A stretch of 53,387 nt of DNA from Symbiodinium natans (GCA_905221605.1 CAJNDS010000535.1:365001-418387), one strand, 5' to 3'. Counted from the first letter of the stretch, positions 10,344 to 22,928 are shown. Made by a program: numbers and translations. Notes: a model not told the origin generated them from the sequence alone.

Positions 10344-13300
10344 TCATTTTTCACACCAAGATGCTGGCACGATCTCGCGCAGCAGCAGGCCAAAGCGAAT
10401 CTGGTACCGCTGTAGCAATCTCTTGGAGAGGCTGGAGCGGTGGCATGCTTTGCTCATTCGGCCCATGAGGCCGATAAAACTTTCGCCACAGAATAATGTT
10501 TGGAACCGCGGGTTCAAGCCATCGGCGAAAACAGTGTCGGTCAGGAGGTGGTACAAGTAGTGATGTTTAGGCAATATGAGCCAGCATGTCCTGTTGAGAG
10601 CTCGTGGTCCTCCCAACGTCCGGGAGCTGCGGAGACGTAAATTGCTGTATACCTGCAGATGCTTCATGCCGAGCATGTAGATCTTCTGCCGGCTTGCGTC
10701 GTCCAAGAGCAACGGTGCAGAATCCAGGGCCTGCAGCATATCGCGGTAAAGGCAAATGCACGTAGCAACATCCTTGTCCAGCTGCGTGGCAGCAGCATTC
10801 GAAGCCACTGCTTCCATCTCCTCGGCCAACCAGCGGGTCACAGCTTTGGATGATGCCCCCTTACTCTGGAGACAGGGGAAGGTTGTCCGCCCCTTGCGAT
10901 TCAAACGAGATGGTGTAAAGCGCGCCTGTGTAACAGGCTTTTCTTGCCTGCGATTCCATGCCGAGAAGCGCTTGAAAGCAGCGGACAAAGCCCTTCCAAG
11001 GAACTCTTCGTACTCTCCCGAGACTCGACCAAAAAACCCTCTTTCTGACATGTAGACGAGCACACTTCCTTACTGCATGCATGCATTTATATTATTATAT
11101 ACATAATTATATATATTTATATATAATAAAATTAAATGTGTCGCAGGTATATATATATATATAGTCTCTCTCTCTCTCTCTCTAAATTAATTGGATAAAA
11201 AAAATGCATGCATATGACATTTCACATATTTTTGTGCATGCGCGTATGCATATATATATATACACATGCATGCATAAGAAAATATTGCTTAAACATTCGT
11301 CAAGCATCCGTTTGTCACTTTCCCCGTGCCCAGCAGTTGCCCATGCAGTGGGTCGAAAAGACATCGCTCGTATCTGAAGCCTGGGATGACGGCGAAACAG
11401 TGGCCTCGAGCACTGGATGGAAAACCGGAACATGAAAAAGTATGTTGTCAGGGATAATATTAATTATTTAGAATATATGTATATATATATATATATAGCA
11501 TGTCTGGAAGCATGTACTTCGCTTAGGCCAAAAAAATTGCATGCATGCTTCAGAGACTCGTTCGGCCGGGGAAGTGCTTTGCAACCAATCCTCGTGTTGA
11601 ATACGAACATTTCGATGCTCTGCGTCCTCGGAGAAATCGGAAAGAGTTCGGCCCACGCAGCCGTCAGGATCTCGTTTGACAGCGTTGCAATAGCTGCAGA
11701 ATTCATTTGCTTTCCAATTAAACATACCAAAGTACTGGCGAATCCATTTTAAATCTCCTGTGATCGAGCTGAAGCAGAATCTGTAGCCTTTCTTGCACCA
11801 AGGCCGGTCGTCAGAAACCAGCCTGCTGAAGCTCGCTGCCAGTTGCGGACCGAAATCGGCCCATGTCCCCGGGCATTCATGATACTCTGAAAACGCACAG
11901 ATCAAGAAGTATCTCTCGAGAGGAGACTGGTTGGCCAAGATGTAGTCGCAGCTCCAAGACATCACGCTGACCGTTCCGATCTCTGTCGACTTGTATGTGT
12001 TGACATCATCTCCATAGAACGTCAGTGGTATCAAACGGGAGAGATCTTGCTTTGCACCCGCAGCATCCTTCAGCGACTTGCCCCAAAGGCTTCTGCCGCC
12101 CACGTGCTGCCAGAATTGTTTCAGGTCCTGGTCCATGCCTCCTAGAAAAAAATGCTGGAAATATTCTTCCCCCATAGACCATATAGCCTCGGCAAACTTA
12201 TCCGGGAAGAGGACCGGTAAGGGTTTAGATTCCACACGTCCCGTGGAAGGAACTTGGAAGCGCACCTGCACCCACTGAATGCATGCGTCCAGTTTCAAGT
12301 TGGCAGCAGCCAAGCTTCGATGAATGTCTCGCTCGGCGTTGTTTGGAAATTTCCCAGCAGCCCCCAGAGAGGCAAGCTTGGCCAAAAGCGATGCGCTGTG
12401 CACGGTGCCACCACATGTCTCTGTGTGTTTCGCAGCAGCTTGCGCCAACTTCTGCACCTTCACGCATGCATGCATGCGTGAAAAGAAAAGGAGTAAACAC
12501 ATCATTTAATAATATCTCTCTGATAATATCTCATATATATATACACATCACACATCATATTCATTGCAGCATTATAATATACATACATGCATATATATAT
12601 ATACTATGACATATAATGCATACATATATATATACATATGTATATGATCATTAACATCCAACATATATGTACAGATATATATATATATATACATATGTAT
12701 ATATATATTATACTAATTATATTATTTAATATTTTATGTTAATTATAATAAACACAGGATATTATAATATATCCTGTACTAAAATAAAATAATATAATAT
12801 AAAACATCATATTAATATAATATATCTTATCTACATTATAATGTAGATTAATAATATAATTAAATTAAAATAATTATAGAAAATGTTATTTATGAATCTT
12901 GTACTATATTAATTTAATTCATTATTTGTATTATATAATGATGTCGTATTATATATATTCTATAATTTTTTTTCTTTTTTTACCCGCGGGCGTCACCCCC
13001 CCACCGCCCCCCACCCGATACAACCGAACCCACGCCCACACAACACCCTCCGCACGCACCACAAACCGAGCCCCCACACCCCTCCCCCCACCTCACAATG
13101 CCCTCACATTTTATATTATATAATTAATTTATATTTTTATTTTAATTTTATTAATTGTTTTTTTTTTTTTTTTGTACTATATTAAAATTTTTATTATACT
13201 CCATAAATTCCATTTTTTCAACCACATGGATATATGTTATAATGTGTTTTATTGTATAATTTTTTATGCATATTTATATATATATATTATATGAATGTTA

Positions 13301-15869
13301 TGTAATTAACTTATATTATAATATGTTCCAATACATATTCTATTAATTGTATTTTTTGACATATGGTATATTATGTATATATATATAAGCTTTAACACAT
13401 ATGTATACATATATATATATATATGTGATCGATCGATGTATTCTCTTTATATATATATATGCAGTATAACATATATATATATATATGGGATATATATATA
13501 TATATGAATTAATTTCACATGGCCTTGCAAGCAGGGATCCGTCCTTCCACAAAATCAGTCACAAGCATGTGGGCCAGATCGTTGTCCATCGCCTAGAGCT
13601 GTATGTATCATGCAGCATAAACTCATGCGTGCTGCGTTGTTCGAGATAAAGCACATGCCGAACCTTACACATGCGTGCCTGGCCTTCCTCTTCAACGGCA
13701 CGCGTCCAGAAGGTGTTGCACTAGCCACTGAAGCACGGGGCTGCATTGCCCCACCTCGATCATCAGCGCATGCATCATGCATGTGTTCATATAGATATTC
13801 CTGCACATGCACATGCATAGCAAGCATGCACATTCGATTGGGACGCGTGCGTGCTTGAGGTCTGGCATTGCTACCTCTGCCCCCTGTGGCCTGACAGGGT
13901 ACATTAAATATAATTACATGTCATGCATGCATGCATGTGCACATGCAATTCGTGCAAAGCTTATGCACATGATGCCTGCCGGCCCGGAACCTCGTCATCG
14001 GAGTCGATGAGCAAGGCCGCTTCGACATCTGCGCGGGACGCAACGCACATTCGGCCACGCAAAACATATGCATGCACACTGCATGGAAAGGCACATGCAT
14101 GCATGCATGCGCAATGGTTCTTTTCTCGCGCATGTGGAAGCAGGCACATGCATGCTTTAAATTTGCAAAGCTTTCAACGTGGCCGGGTTCAGCTCGCATG
14201 TACACACGCGTGCCCCGACCATCCCCGCACATTGCAGCACAACGTGTACCAAGAATGCCAGCGCAATGAGCGCTCAGCAGCCCAAGCCAAGAACGTTGCA
14301 TACAAGCAGCGTTGAGCTGAGTTCATCATGAATATCGATCTTGGTGCACATGTGCCTACAGCAATATATGTCATTTAATTGCAACTGTCACATCGCAGAA
14401 AAGGCTGCCGTTTTCACTTGTCGAGCTCCTTGCATGTGGGCATGCGTGCATGCAGCAGGAGTTCACGAAAACAGGAGTGCATGCATGCATGCCTGCCTCT
14501 GCCTTGCGTTTGCCGCGGCCAGATTTGTCCTGCTTGGTGATTTTCTTGGCGGTCTCTGCGTCTTCCCGATACAACTCCATGCGCTGCGTCGCGAGCTTCA
14601 CCGCAGCGGCGTACGCGGTGCAGCTGATAGTCTCCGGATCCTGAACCATGGATCATGGACATTGGACATGAGACTATATATATATATATACATATATACT
14701 ATGGGTTTAGGGTTTAAGGTTTTTTTTTTGCCATGCAGTGTTTAGGGTTTAGGGTTTGGGGTTTGGGGTTTGGGGTTTAGGGTTTAGGGTTTAGGGTTTA
14801 GGGTCTATATATATATAGAGCATAAATTCTATTTACAATTTGTTACATACGCATATATACTTGCATGCTTTATATATATATATTTATGTATACATATATC
14901 ATGCATGCAAATAATACTTGTGTCATCATAACACAAACATACGCACAGCCACATGCATGCATGTATATATATATATATATCATTATTTATTTATTTATTT
15001 GTATTTCTGTTATGCACACTTAATATCATGCATAAAGACACAATGTGCACATGCGAAATGCTTCTGCAGTCCTGCTTGGAGTAAGCCTTGACTTGCAAAT
15101 AGGACTGCTCCAGCTCATGGATGTGCGCCTGCATCGTCTTGCCTCCAAGTCTAGACGTGCACCCAGCAACCCAAGAAAAAGAAAAAAGAAGATCACTGCA
15201 ATCTCATGGGCATGCATGCAGTCGCGAGGCTGAGATCATTCTGATGCTTCATGCTGTGGAGCAGGATGGGGTACATCTTGCACTGCTGCAGGTCGCTGAA
15301 TAGCATCGGGACGATCAATGGTCCGGCCTCGCGTGGGTCGGTGGGCAACCTTAGCAGCACCATCATGCATGCAGCAGCGTCGTGCTACAGAATAGCAGGA
15401 CAGCATGCATGCATGCGCACACGAGCCCGCAAACTGCTGCATGCATGCGTGCATGCTGCATCTGCCATGCCAGAATGAACCAAGATGCGGGGTTGGCTCC
15501 TTCTTTCCCTTCCCATGGCCCTTGCCCTTGTTGTCCTTGCCCTTCCTTCCTGATCCCTTACCTGCTTCGGGCACGAGAGGCACGCCCACACCAGGCAGCA
15601 TGGATGATCCGCCATAGAGGCTCTCCGCATGTTCTCCCAGAACGCGTGCAGCGTCGGAACCCGACGAAGCGGCTCCGGAGGCGGCAATCTCCACTCGGTC
15701 CTCGGATTCCTCGATGTGGGTGTGCGTCAGATCCACCGTCACCTGAGATGCACACATGCATTATATATATATATATATATGTATATATTTTTATTGCATG
15801 AACATGCATGCGCAAGTATACATGTAGTCCTGCGTGTGTTGCATGCATGTATATAAATATATATTGTAT

Positions 15870-15904
<35 letters not shown>

Positions 15905-17802
15905 TTATATATCATGATGCTGCAAGACACGTAGTAAAGGCACATCTCAGCATTGCCCGGAAAGTCGGGGTGTTCCCTGACATGACCCATGGCACGTTTG
16001 CGCGCGATCAGCTGCTCGACCGCTGCAACATCGGACATGTACATGGCCATCAGCTGCGCTCGGGTTTTCCATCCTTATAAAACCAGGCATGCACATACAT
16101 GATTATATATACATATATAGTAAACATATATATATATACTGTATACATTGTTTAAAGATGTATACATGCATTGCCAAAGCATGCACGAGACAAGGTGCCG
16201 CACTTGTTCTTGCCACGTTCCTTCTGCGACCGGCTGAGGGTTCGCGCCACGGAGATCCTAAGCACCGAAGGACTTAACATGATCGATGTGTATGCATGCT
16301 ATATAGGCAGATATATATTATATTATATATATATATAATCTTATAAAATATAATGCTGCTGACACGAGTCTTGCCCCAGTCACCTCCTGCCTGGAGCCAC
16401 TTCTGGAACAAAGCGGATTTTGTTCCGCGGTTCCCGGTCTTCACAGCCTCATTCCACAGGCTGACAACTTCTTCCGGCACGCCCTTGTCCTCAATGTTCT
16501 CGCCACTGACAGCCCTGCAAGCAATGCTCATGCAATTCACACACACAGCAAACGCACACTTACCAATGAGCATGCAAGCGCTGATTCGGCAAAGCGCTGT
16601 TCATGAATGCCTCCGGAAACAAGCGTAATGCGATGCGCGCTGCTTTCCATCACCAGGCTGAATGGCAACAGCCTGTGTGTACACTTTCAATATGTTAAAA
16701 TCTCGTACCATGCACATGAATGGCATGAATGCATGCTATATATAATATGATAGTTTATAACATTATATATATGTATTATAAATACATGTACATATTGAAG
16801 ACCCAAGCGGCTCCCGGCAATATGGTGATGTCGACTGGGCCCGTCGAAGCGCGCGCTGGCGGCGCTGACGGGGCTGCGGCAGGGACCGAACCCGCTGCAC
16901 ATGGTGTGGCAGGGGCCCGGCCGGTCACTGTGGGCGGGGTCGCTGCCAGTGCTGCTGTCCTTGGCGGCACCGTCGTGGGCGGCTCTGCTGTCCTTGGCGG
17001 CCCTGCGGTCGTTGTAGAAGGGGCCACTGCGGAGCTCACGAGTGCAGCGGCGGAGGGGTCGTACAGGCACACGGCCAAAGTCTCTGGAGTGGTTGGTGGC
17101 TCTGCTGTGCCTGCAGGCGCGGTGGCCGTGGTCGGGGGGGGCAGACTTGGCAGTCCCGGTGCCGGCAGTGCTGCTGTCGTTGGGTCTGCTTTCGTTGGTG
17201 CCTCCGCTTTCGTCGGCGGCTCTGCTGTCGTTGGCGGCTCTGCCGTTGTTGGTGCGGGTGCGTGTGGCAGCGCTGCTGCTGCACTTGTTCCTGTCGCGTT
17301 TTCGGCTTTGGCCGGCTTGGACTTTGCAGCCGTTTGCCTGCTTGCTTCAACCTGCAAGATCTGCATGAAACATGCATGCTGCATGTGCAAAAAATTCAGC
17401 GCATGCATGCATGCATGTATATATATATATATATATAATATCTGCTGAAACGCATGCGCACATGTGGCCTTGGCCGGACCACAGCCTTTGCCCTTTCCAG
17501 CCTCCACCCGTTGCGCTGCAAGGGTAGCCGACCTTGAGCTTGTGGGTCGTGGCCGGGCTCCTGAGTCTTCCACTTTGCACCTGTTCGAGTCCGGGGTGTC
17601 TTCACCTCTCGCCGAAGCACCGCTCGTAGAAGACGGCGTTGCCGTTGGGGAAGGCGAGCTTGTAGGTCGCAGCTTGACTGCGTGGGCTTCTACCTTGCAG
17701 GTACTTGTGCGGCTTTCGCAGCCACTGACCGAACCAGCGTAGTCCAAGGAGGGTGCCGCCGATGGGGGTGTCTCCGTGAATGCAGCAGATCCAGAGAAGG
17801 AC
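10344..17802 (-). CDS. Many-exon dinoflagellate-type large protein, possible transposase relative
   Basis: Exon model (minus): 17469-17802, 16803-17351, 16611-16672, 16366-16514, 15931-16073, 15457-15742, 15220-15360, 15051-15150, 14493-14640, 13976-14062, 13684-13770, 13524-13592, 11549-12451, about 11296-11420, and 10344 to about 11068 with stop TGA. Most joins I checked keep phase; donors are GT or GC. The N-terminus is Pro/Thr/Ala-rich with TAEPPT repeats. Next come GTKSALFQKWLQAGGDW and REHPDFPGNAEMCLYY, then a Lys/Gly-rich linker. The large exon carries PLTFYGDDVNTYKSTEIG, ERYFLICAFSEYHE and NEFCSYC. The last exons carry LFDPLHGQLLGTGKV, LPKHHYLYHLL and FCGESFIGLMGRMSKACHR. This motif order matches a repetitive, unnamed family common in dinoflagellate proteomes (from memory). 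GDD and GES acids could be part of a DDE-like site; this is inference. Exon 11296-11420 shows a one-base frame inconsistency (HPVLE versus IPGFRYERC). One or more exons near 14200-14320 are unresolved. Confidence 0.75.
11549..12451 (-). CDS. Core exon of the large minus-strand gene
   Basis: 301 codons, phase 0 at both ends. It starts after TGCAG| (KLAQAAAKHTETCGG) and ends GAA|GCATGCATGC, a GC donor made by the palindromic repeat. It contains GDDVNTYKSTE, the Cys pair in NEFCSYC, and a conserved-looking GDLKWIRQYFGMFNWKANE. This is the most reliable coding segment in the window. Confidence 0.85.
12480..13510 (-). other. AT-rich intron of the minus-strand gene
   Basis: About 1 kb between exons 13524-13592 and 11549-12451. 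Very AT-rich, with (TA)n tracts and an isolated C-rich patch at 12985-13095. The donor is AAG|GCCATGTG and the acceptor is GCATGCGTGAAGGTGCAG. Phase 0 on both sides. Confidence 0.7.
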
Positions 17803-17872
17803 CTGAGTACAGGAAAATAAATTAACAATATATATATAGGTAATTTAGATCATATCTATTTTTTCTTTAGTT

Positions 17873-18043
<171 letters not shown>

Positions 18044-18287
18044 CAAGATTATTATGTGAATACAGCATGCATGCATGCGTTTGGATTATGCATATATATA
18101 TATATATGTGTACAAGACCTATAATATAAGAGAATATAATATAATGTAAAGTCAAATAATATATAATATGTATATATATATATATATATTATAATAATAA
18201 AGAAAAAGAAGAATAATAATAACAATATGAATAATAATAAATAAATATATAGATAAATAAATATAAATAAATATATATATATATATA

Positions 18288-18387
18288 NNNNNNNNNNNNN
18301 NNNNNNNNNNNNNNNNNNNNNNNNNNNNNNNNNNNNNNNNNNNNNNNNNNNNNNNNNNNNNNNNNNNNNNNNNNNNNNNNNNNNNNN
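18288..18387. other. Assembly gap (100 N)
   Basis: Exactly 100 N bases flanked by AT microsatellite on one side and coding-like sequence on the other. The gap probably removes part of the 5' exons of the minus-strand gene. Confidence 1.
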
Positions 18388-18506
18388 GCAACCGCGCGAG
18401 CTGGTGTAGGCAGGGCCCGGGCCGGGCGAGAAACCTTCGGCTCCATGTCCACGTCGCCGATCTCATCGATCATGTCCTGCAGCTGCTGGGACCGATCCGG
18501 CACCTC
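18388..18506 (-). CDS. 5' exon of the large minus-strand gene (runs into gap)
   Basis: Follows CATGGCAG| and reads EVPDRSQQLQDMIDEIGDVD and MEPK. It may end at AAG|GTTTCTCG (18435) or continue into the N gap. It lies upstream of the Pro/Thr-rich exons on the same strand. Whether the next segments upstream (18590-18660, MPELATCPVSRPGLEDWQR) belong to the same protein is not settled. Confidence 0.5.
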
Positions 18507-18799
18507 CTGCCATGCATGCATGCACCATAGGCTTGTAAACGCATGCATCTCGGCACCAGCCGGCGCAAGACGTATACATGCATGCATGCAACCTTTGCCA
18601 GTCCTCAAGGCCCGGGCGCGAAACGGGGCACGTTGCCAGCTCAGGCATGCTGCCTGCAGCGCAACGCAAGACATGCACACAGACACACACACACACACAT
18701 GCATGCTTAATATATATATATATATATAACATGTATATATATGCATGCATGCAGGCAAAAAAAAATATATATATATATATATAATATGTATATATATAT

Positions 18800-19780
18800 A
18801 CTGCAATGCAACCAAATTGCCTGCGGATCCCTTACTCCACCACACTATTTCTACATCGTCTGCTTCTGCAGTTGCATCTGCAGCACCCTTTCGAAGATGA
18901 GCTCGAGTCTTCCGTGGATTCGGAAGCATTACAGCTCTCAAAGCGTCGGCAGCCTAAAGTTGGCTGTGTATACACGCGAACACAAAAACTATAGTCTTAA
19001 TGCATGCGTGCCGTCAACAATAAACCAAACGAGAAAACGTGACGGCCAGGCCTCCCCCTTTGTTTGGCGTTTGAGAGCACGGCGCCAGTACTCACGAGCG
19101 TACGACAAAAGACCATAGAGTGTGTATGCTTCCTTATCGCAATTCAACACGCATGCATTGCAGATCCTGCATGTCTCATGCAGACACACGTGTGCATGCA
19201 AGCACTATATATATATATAGTCAAACTGCAAGCAAGCATCATCCGAGCACCATTTCTTCTTTTCACGAATGGTTTTCCCGTGTGAGAAATGGCCTCGAGC
19301 CTCTTCATCGATCTTTGCGAAGACAAGTTGCAAACACAATACACTGATGTCTCCTGCAGATCGATGCATGCATGCGCTGAAACATGGCTACGGGCCATGC
19401 ATGGAGCGCTCTCTGCAAGCGCATGTGCATGCAGTTTAACTATAATATTGCAAAAATCATTCATCCAAGGGTCCCTCAGGCGCAAGCTCAAAGATGCTGA
19501 CAATCAGATCCATGTGGCTGGTCATGTTAACATAGGTGACTTTGGACGGTGTCCTTTAGCATCAAGTTTTTCAAAAAACATGCATGCGCTAAAAGGTTTC
19601 ATGCATGCCTGCATGCAAAAAGAAAATGTTGAACTCTCGCTGAGGGTCGAAATGCATGGGAAAAGAGTGTTTCCTGGAGGCTTCCTGCTACTGCATCGCA
19701 ACAAAGTTTCTGTTGGCAAGTGCAACTTCAGGAGACCTGAGCACAGTTTTTCGTCTTGCATGCATGCATGCATATTATAC

Positions 19781-19813
<33 letters not shown>

Positions 19814-20265
19814 ATAGTACAATTATTATACGCATTAAACATCTACATGCGTGCATGGAAATGAATGCCCCCAAGATGCCAGCCACAACTTCTTCTTTCC
19901 CTTCAAGGGACGAAGCCATGGCGCTTCTTTCCACTCTGCACTTCAAACACAAGCTGCCCTGAGCAAAATGCCCTGTCACATACGCTGCATCATGCATACA
20001 CTCAGACAGAAGCTCAAAGCATGCATGCACAGCCATCACAGCTGCATGGGGGGGGCGAACCTCTGGAAACTCGACCACGAGGCATGCCAGAAAGGCCCGG
20101 TATTCATGAATGCATGCATGCAGCAAACCTACATTTAGTGGCTGCCCTGCCCCCCCCCCCCCCCTCCCCCTCTCATTGCAAAACTCACGCATGCATGCTG
20201 ACATTCTTTCACCTGCGCATCGGACACTTGAGCCACGCATGCCTTTAAGCTTCAAAAGTTGCACA
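18800..20265 (-). other. Candidate 5' exons of the minus-strand gene, unresolved
   Basis: Segments between GCATGC runs are open on the minus strand: 18800-18945 (RKGAADATAEADDVEIVWW), 19000-19100 (YAREYWRRALKRQTKGEAW) and 19860-20110 (YRAFLACLVVEFPEV). The plus strand at 19289-19760 is open too. Phases could not be chained, so I do not assign a protein. Confidence 0.35.
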
Positions 20266-20580
20266 TATAGCTTTCATGCATGCACACAGATGGGATGCAA
20301 CAATACAGCATGCATGCACTATATATGAATGACATTATATGCTTTAAGCTTCGGAAAGTTTTAAACACATCATGCATGCACCTGAGCTTTGAACCCACCA
20401 CCCCTCCATGGCCCTACCCCCCCCCCCCATGGCCCCTGGTCCGGCCCCTCGGCACGTGGTCCTTCCAAGGCCAGGGGTCGTGGCCTGTTACTGGGGCATG
20501 CGGGGGGCCCGCCACGTGCACAGCACATGGCGGCACGTGCTGTGCAGGGGTCGGGGATCCTCAGGGCCTTAAACCTCAAA

Positions 20581-21006
20581 CCCTTAAACCCTAAACCCTA
20601 AACCCCCGACCATGCCGGTGTTGTCCGACGCTAGGGTCCCTGTTGCTCTTTGCGGATCCGCTTTTGCAAAAGGGTTCGACCTTCAGTCAGGGACGCTGAT
20701 TTGAGGTCATCCCCGAAGCCCCAAGGAAAAGCAACCCTAACCTCAAAATCCTCCAAAAACTCCTAGAAACCCCAGCCCCCCCGCCCCCCCCCCCCAAGCT
20801 GCCGAAAGCCTTAACAACCCTAAACCCTGAATCGGAACCCTTAAACCCGAAACCTCAAGCCCGAAACCCTTGCCCCAAACCCTAAGCCCCAAACCCTAAA
20901 CCCTAACCCCAAACCCTAAACCCCAAACCCGAAATCCCAAACCCTAAGCCCCAAACCCTAAACCCCAAACCCTAAACCCTAAACCACAAACCCTAAACCC
21001 TAAACC
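20581..21006. repeat. Return to telomere-repeat mosaic: degenerate CCCTAAA and CCCCAAA
   Basis: A mixture of CCCTAAA, CCCCAAA and CCCGAAA units with a C-run near 20787. No gene. Confidence 0.8.
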
Positions 21007-21069
21007 GTGTTCAGGCGGCTCGTCGAGAAGAAGCACGAACAGCGTCAGAAGGCCGCTCAGTGTTCCGGG
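21007..21069 (+). CDS. Short coding exon between telomere tracts
   Basis: Open in two frames: VFRRLVEKKHEQRQKAAQC, or AARREEARTASEGRS after GTGTTCAG|. Flanked left by CCCTAAA units and right by a G-run and TTTAGG. Product unknown. Confidence 0.35.
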
Positions 21070-21429
21070 GTGGGGGGGTTTAGGTCTTTGAGGCGTTTAG
21101 GTCTCAGTGTTTTGGGGGGAGGGTTTAGGGTTCAGGGTTTAGGGTTTAGGGTTTAGTGTTTAGGGTTTAGAGTTCAGGGTTTAGGGTTTAGGCCGAGGCT
21201 CTGGGATGGGGCTAGGGTTTTTGAGGTTTGGGAGGTCAAGGGCTTAAGAGATTCGGGATGGAGGGCTTCAAGACGGTTGGCGCAAGCCCTTTAACCCTAA
21301 ACCCTCAACCCTAAACCCCTGAAGCCGTTTAAACCTTGACCCTCAATAGCAGCATCTCATCGGGCTTCGGCCTCGCCCCTCTGAACTCCGCTCCCCACAT
21401 TAGATTTTTGGGTTTTGGTGGGTTTGGGG

Positions 21430-21812
21430 TTTAGGGTTTAGGGTTTAGGTTTTAGGGTTTAGGGTTGGGTCCACGGGTTGGGTCCACGGGTTTTGGGGCT
21501 CAGCCGCTTGTGGACGTGACCTCGTTGTGCCCTTCGTTAAGGATTTTGGGGATTTTGGGTTTAGGGTTTAGGGTTTGGGGTTTTGCGGGTCTGGCGGTTT
21601 TGGGGTTTGTTTTGGGGTTTGTTTTGGGCGGCTGGGGCTTCGGGAGTTTTGGCCTTTTGGCCTTTTGGGTTTAGGGTTTAGGTACTTAAGCCCTGCTAAA
21701 TCCTAAACCAGCCTTTTGGAGGGAAGAGCTTGAGGGTTTATCGGATTTGAGGGTTTGGGGTCTTAGGGTAAAACCCTAAACCCTAAACCCTAAACCCTAA
21801 ACCCTAAACCCT
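21430..21812. repeat. Telomere-repeat tracts in both orientations
   Basis: TTTAGGG at 21430-21460 and 21555-21590, CCCTAAA at 21772-21812, with G-rich degenerate units between. The 69-codon ORF at 21465-21674 is mostly translated repeat and is not accepted. Confidence 0.8.
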
Positions 21813-21878
21813 TTTGGAGGGAACAGCGTGGAACATTGGGCGACTTCCCTGCTGTCCCTTCCGGACGCCGAACCCTGA
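21813..21878 (+). CDS. Short terminal exon, unknown product
   Basis: Reads GGNSVEHWATSLLSLPDAEP and ends at TGA. It starts exactly at the end of a CCCTAAA tract. Codon quality is good but the length is small. Confidence 0.35.
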   Translation, partial: FGGNSVEHWATSLLSLPDAEP

Positions 21879-21920
21879 ACCCTTTAGCACCCCTCCCTGG
21901 GCCCTTAAGGACGACCAAAC

Positions 21921-22018
21921 CGTTTAGGGTTTAGGGTTTAGGGTTTAGGGTTTAGGGTTTAGGGTTTAGGGTTTAGGGTTTAGGGTTTAGGGTTTAGGGT
22001 TTAGGGTTTAGGGTTTAG
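21921..22018 (+). repeat. Perfect (TTTAGGG)14 tract
   Basis: An uninterrupted telomere repeat of about 98 bases. Confidence 0.95.
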
Positions 22019-22051
22019 AAGTCAACCCTAAGCCCAAAATCCCTTTCGAAA

Positions 22052-22149
22052 GCACAAGGCAGAGAGCGAAGGACCGAGGCCGGCGCGGTCTACAAGGGGT
22101 CAGTCAGTAGGCTTACCCATCATCGGGGGCCCCCCAAAAGGCCGTTCAG
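22052..22149 (+). CDS. Coding exon, unknown product
   Basis: Open and rich in charged residues: GRERRTEAGAVYKGSVSRL, then THHRGPPKRPF, running directly into GTTTAGGG at 22147 as a possible donor. The next clear coding segment on this strand is 22323-22484. Confidence 0.4.
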
Positions 22150-22257
22150 GGTTTAGGGTTTAGGGTTTAGGGTTTAGGGTTTACCACAAAAGCCCTCAAC
22201 CCGACTAATGCCCCAGGCCCCCAAATCCCCGACAAACCCTCAACCTTCAGCAGGGTA

Positions 22258-22321
22258 ACCCTAAACCCTAAACCCTAAACCCTAAACCCTAAACCCTAAA
22301 CCCTAAACCCTAAACCCTAAA
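22258..22321 (+). repeat. Perfect (CCCTAAA)9 tract
   Basis: Directly abuts the coding segment at 22323. It is preceded by GGGTAACC, a donor-like site. Confidence 0.95.
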
Positions 22322-22322
22322 C

Positions 22323-22484
22323 AACGAAGAGTCGAAGACCCGCGAGAGTGTGCAGTTTGAGGGGATGCCTATTTGTGGGGGGAGGTTTGGCGACTCCTCA
22401 TTCCTCGTGGCATCAGATCTTGTATCGAAAGAGGGGGTCAGGGTTCCTCATATTTCCCCGCAAGCAGGTATGAAAGGGCAATAG
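22323..22484 (+). CDS. C-terminal exon, unknown product
   Basis: 53 codons open to TAG: NEESKTRESVQFEGMPICGG, then RFGDSSFLVASDLVSKEG and VRVPHISPQAGMKGQ. Codon usage is mixed and GC-biased at third positions, and no telomere-like peptide is present. The 5' boundary touches a CCCTAAA tract. No family recognised. Confidence 0.55.
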   Translation, partial: NEESKTRESVQFEGMPICGGRFGDSSFLVASDLVSKEGVRVPHISPQAGMKGQ

Positions 22485-22743
22485 TTCATTCGGGTTTAGG
22501 GTCTGGGGTCTAGGATTTAGGGTTTGGGGTTTAGGGCTTAGGAAAGTTTGGGCTTTCTCCGCCAGCCTGGAGCGAGCCCCGAGGCCATAGGCTTAAGACC
22601 TCGACCTCCTATGAACTTCTTGGCTCTGAACCCGAAGTTCTGTCTTGGTTCTTAGTAGGTTTGGGTTGAGGGTTTACCCTAAACCCTAAGCCCTAAGCCC
22701 TAAACCCTAAACCCTAACCCCCAAAACCCTAAACCCTATGTCA

Positions 22744-22836
22744 AGAAACGCCACCACCGCCACAGCCGGCACTCCAGGACTGCCCCATGTGCCAGCGCCC
22801 AGTACAGAGGGGGACGGCGACGGGAAGCGCCACGAC
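22744..22836 (+). CDS. Coding exon, possible Cys-pair motif
   Basis: Open in two frames. One is Ala/Thr/Pro-rich; the other reads QPALQDCPMCQRPVQRG, with a CxxC pair suggestive of a metal-binding knuckle. Bounded on both sides by CCCTAAA tracts. The frame is undecided. Confidence 0.4.
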
Positions 22837-22926
22837 CCTAAACCCTAAACCCTAAACCCCAAACCCTAACCCCTAAACCCTAAACCCTAAACCCTAAACC
22901 CTAAACCCTAAACCCTAAACCCTAAA
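22837..22926 (+). repeat. (CCCTAAA)n tract
   Basis: About 13 units with one CCCCAAA and one CCCCTAAA variant, separating two coding-like segments. Confidence 0.9.
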
Positions 22927-22928
22927 CC

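Noticed and set aside
16729-17448. Plus-strand Gly/Ala/Val-rich ORF of 239 codons
   Set aside because: It is the antisense of the Pro/Thr-rich exon 16803-17351, which chains in phase with neighbouring minus-strand exons.
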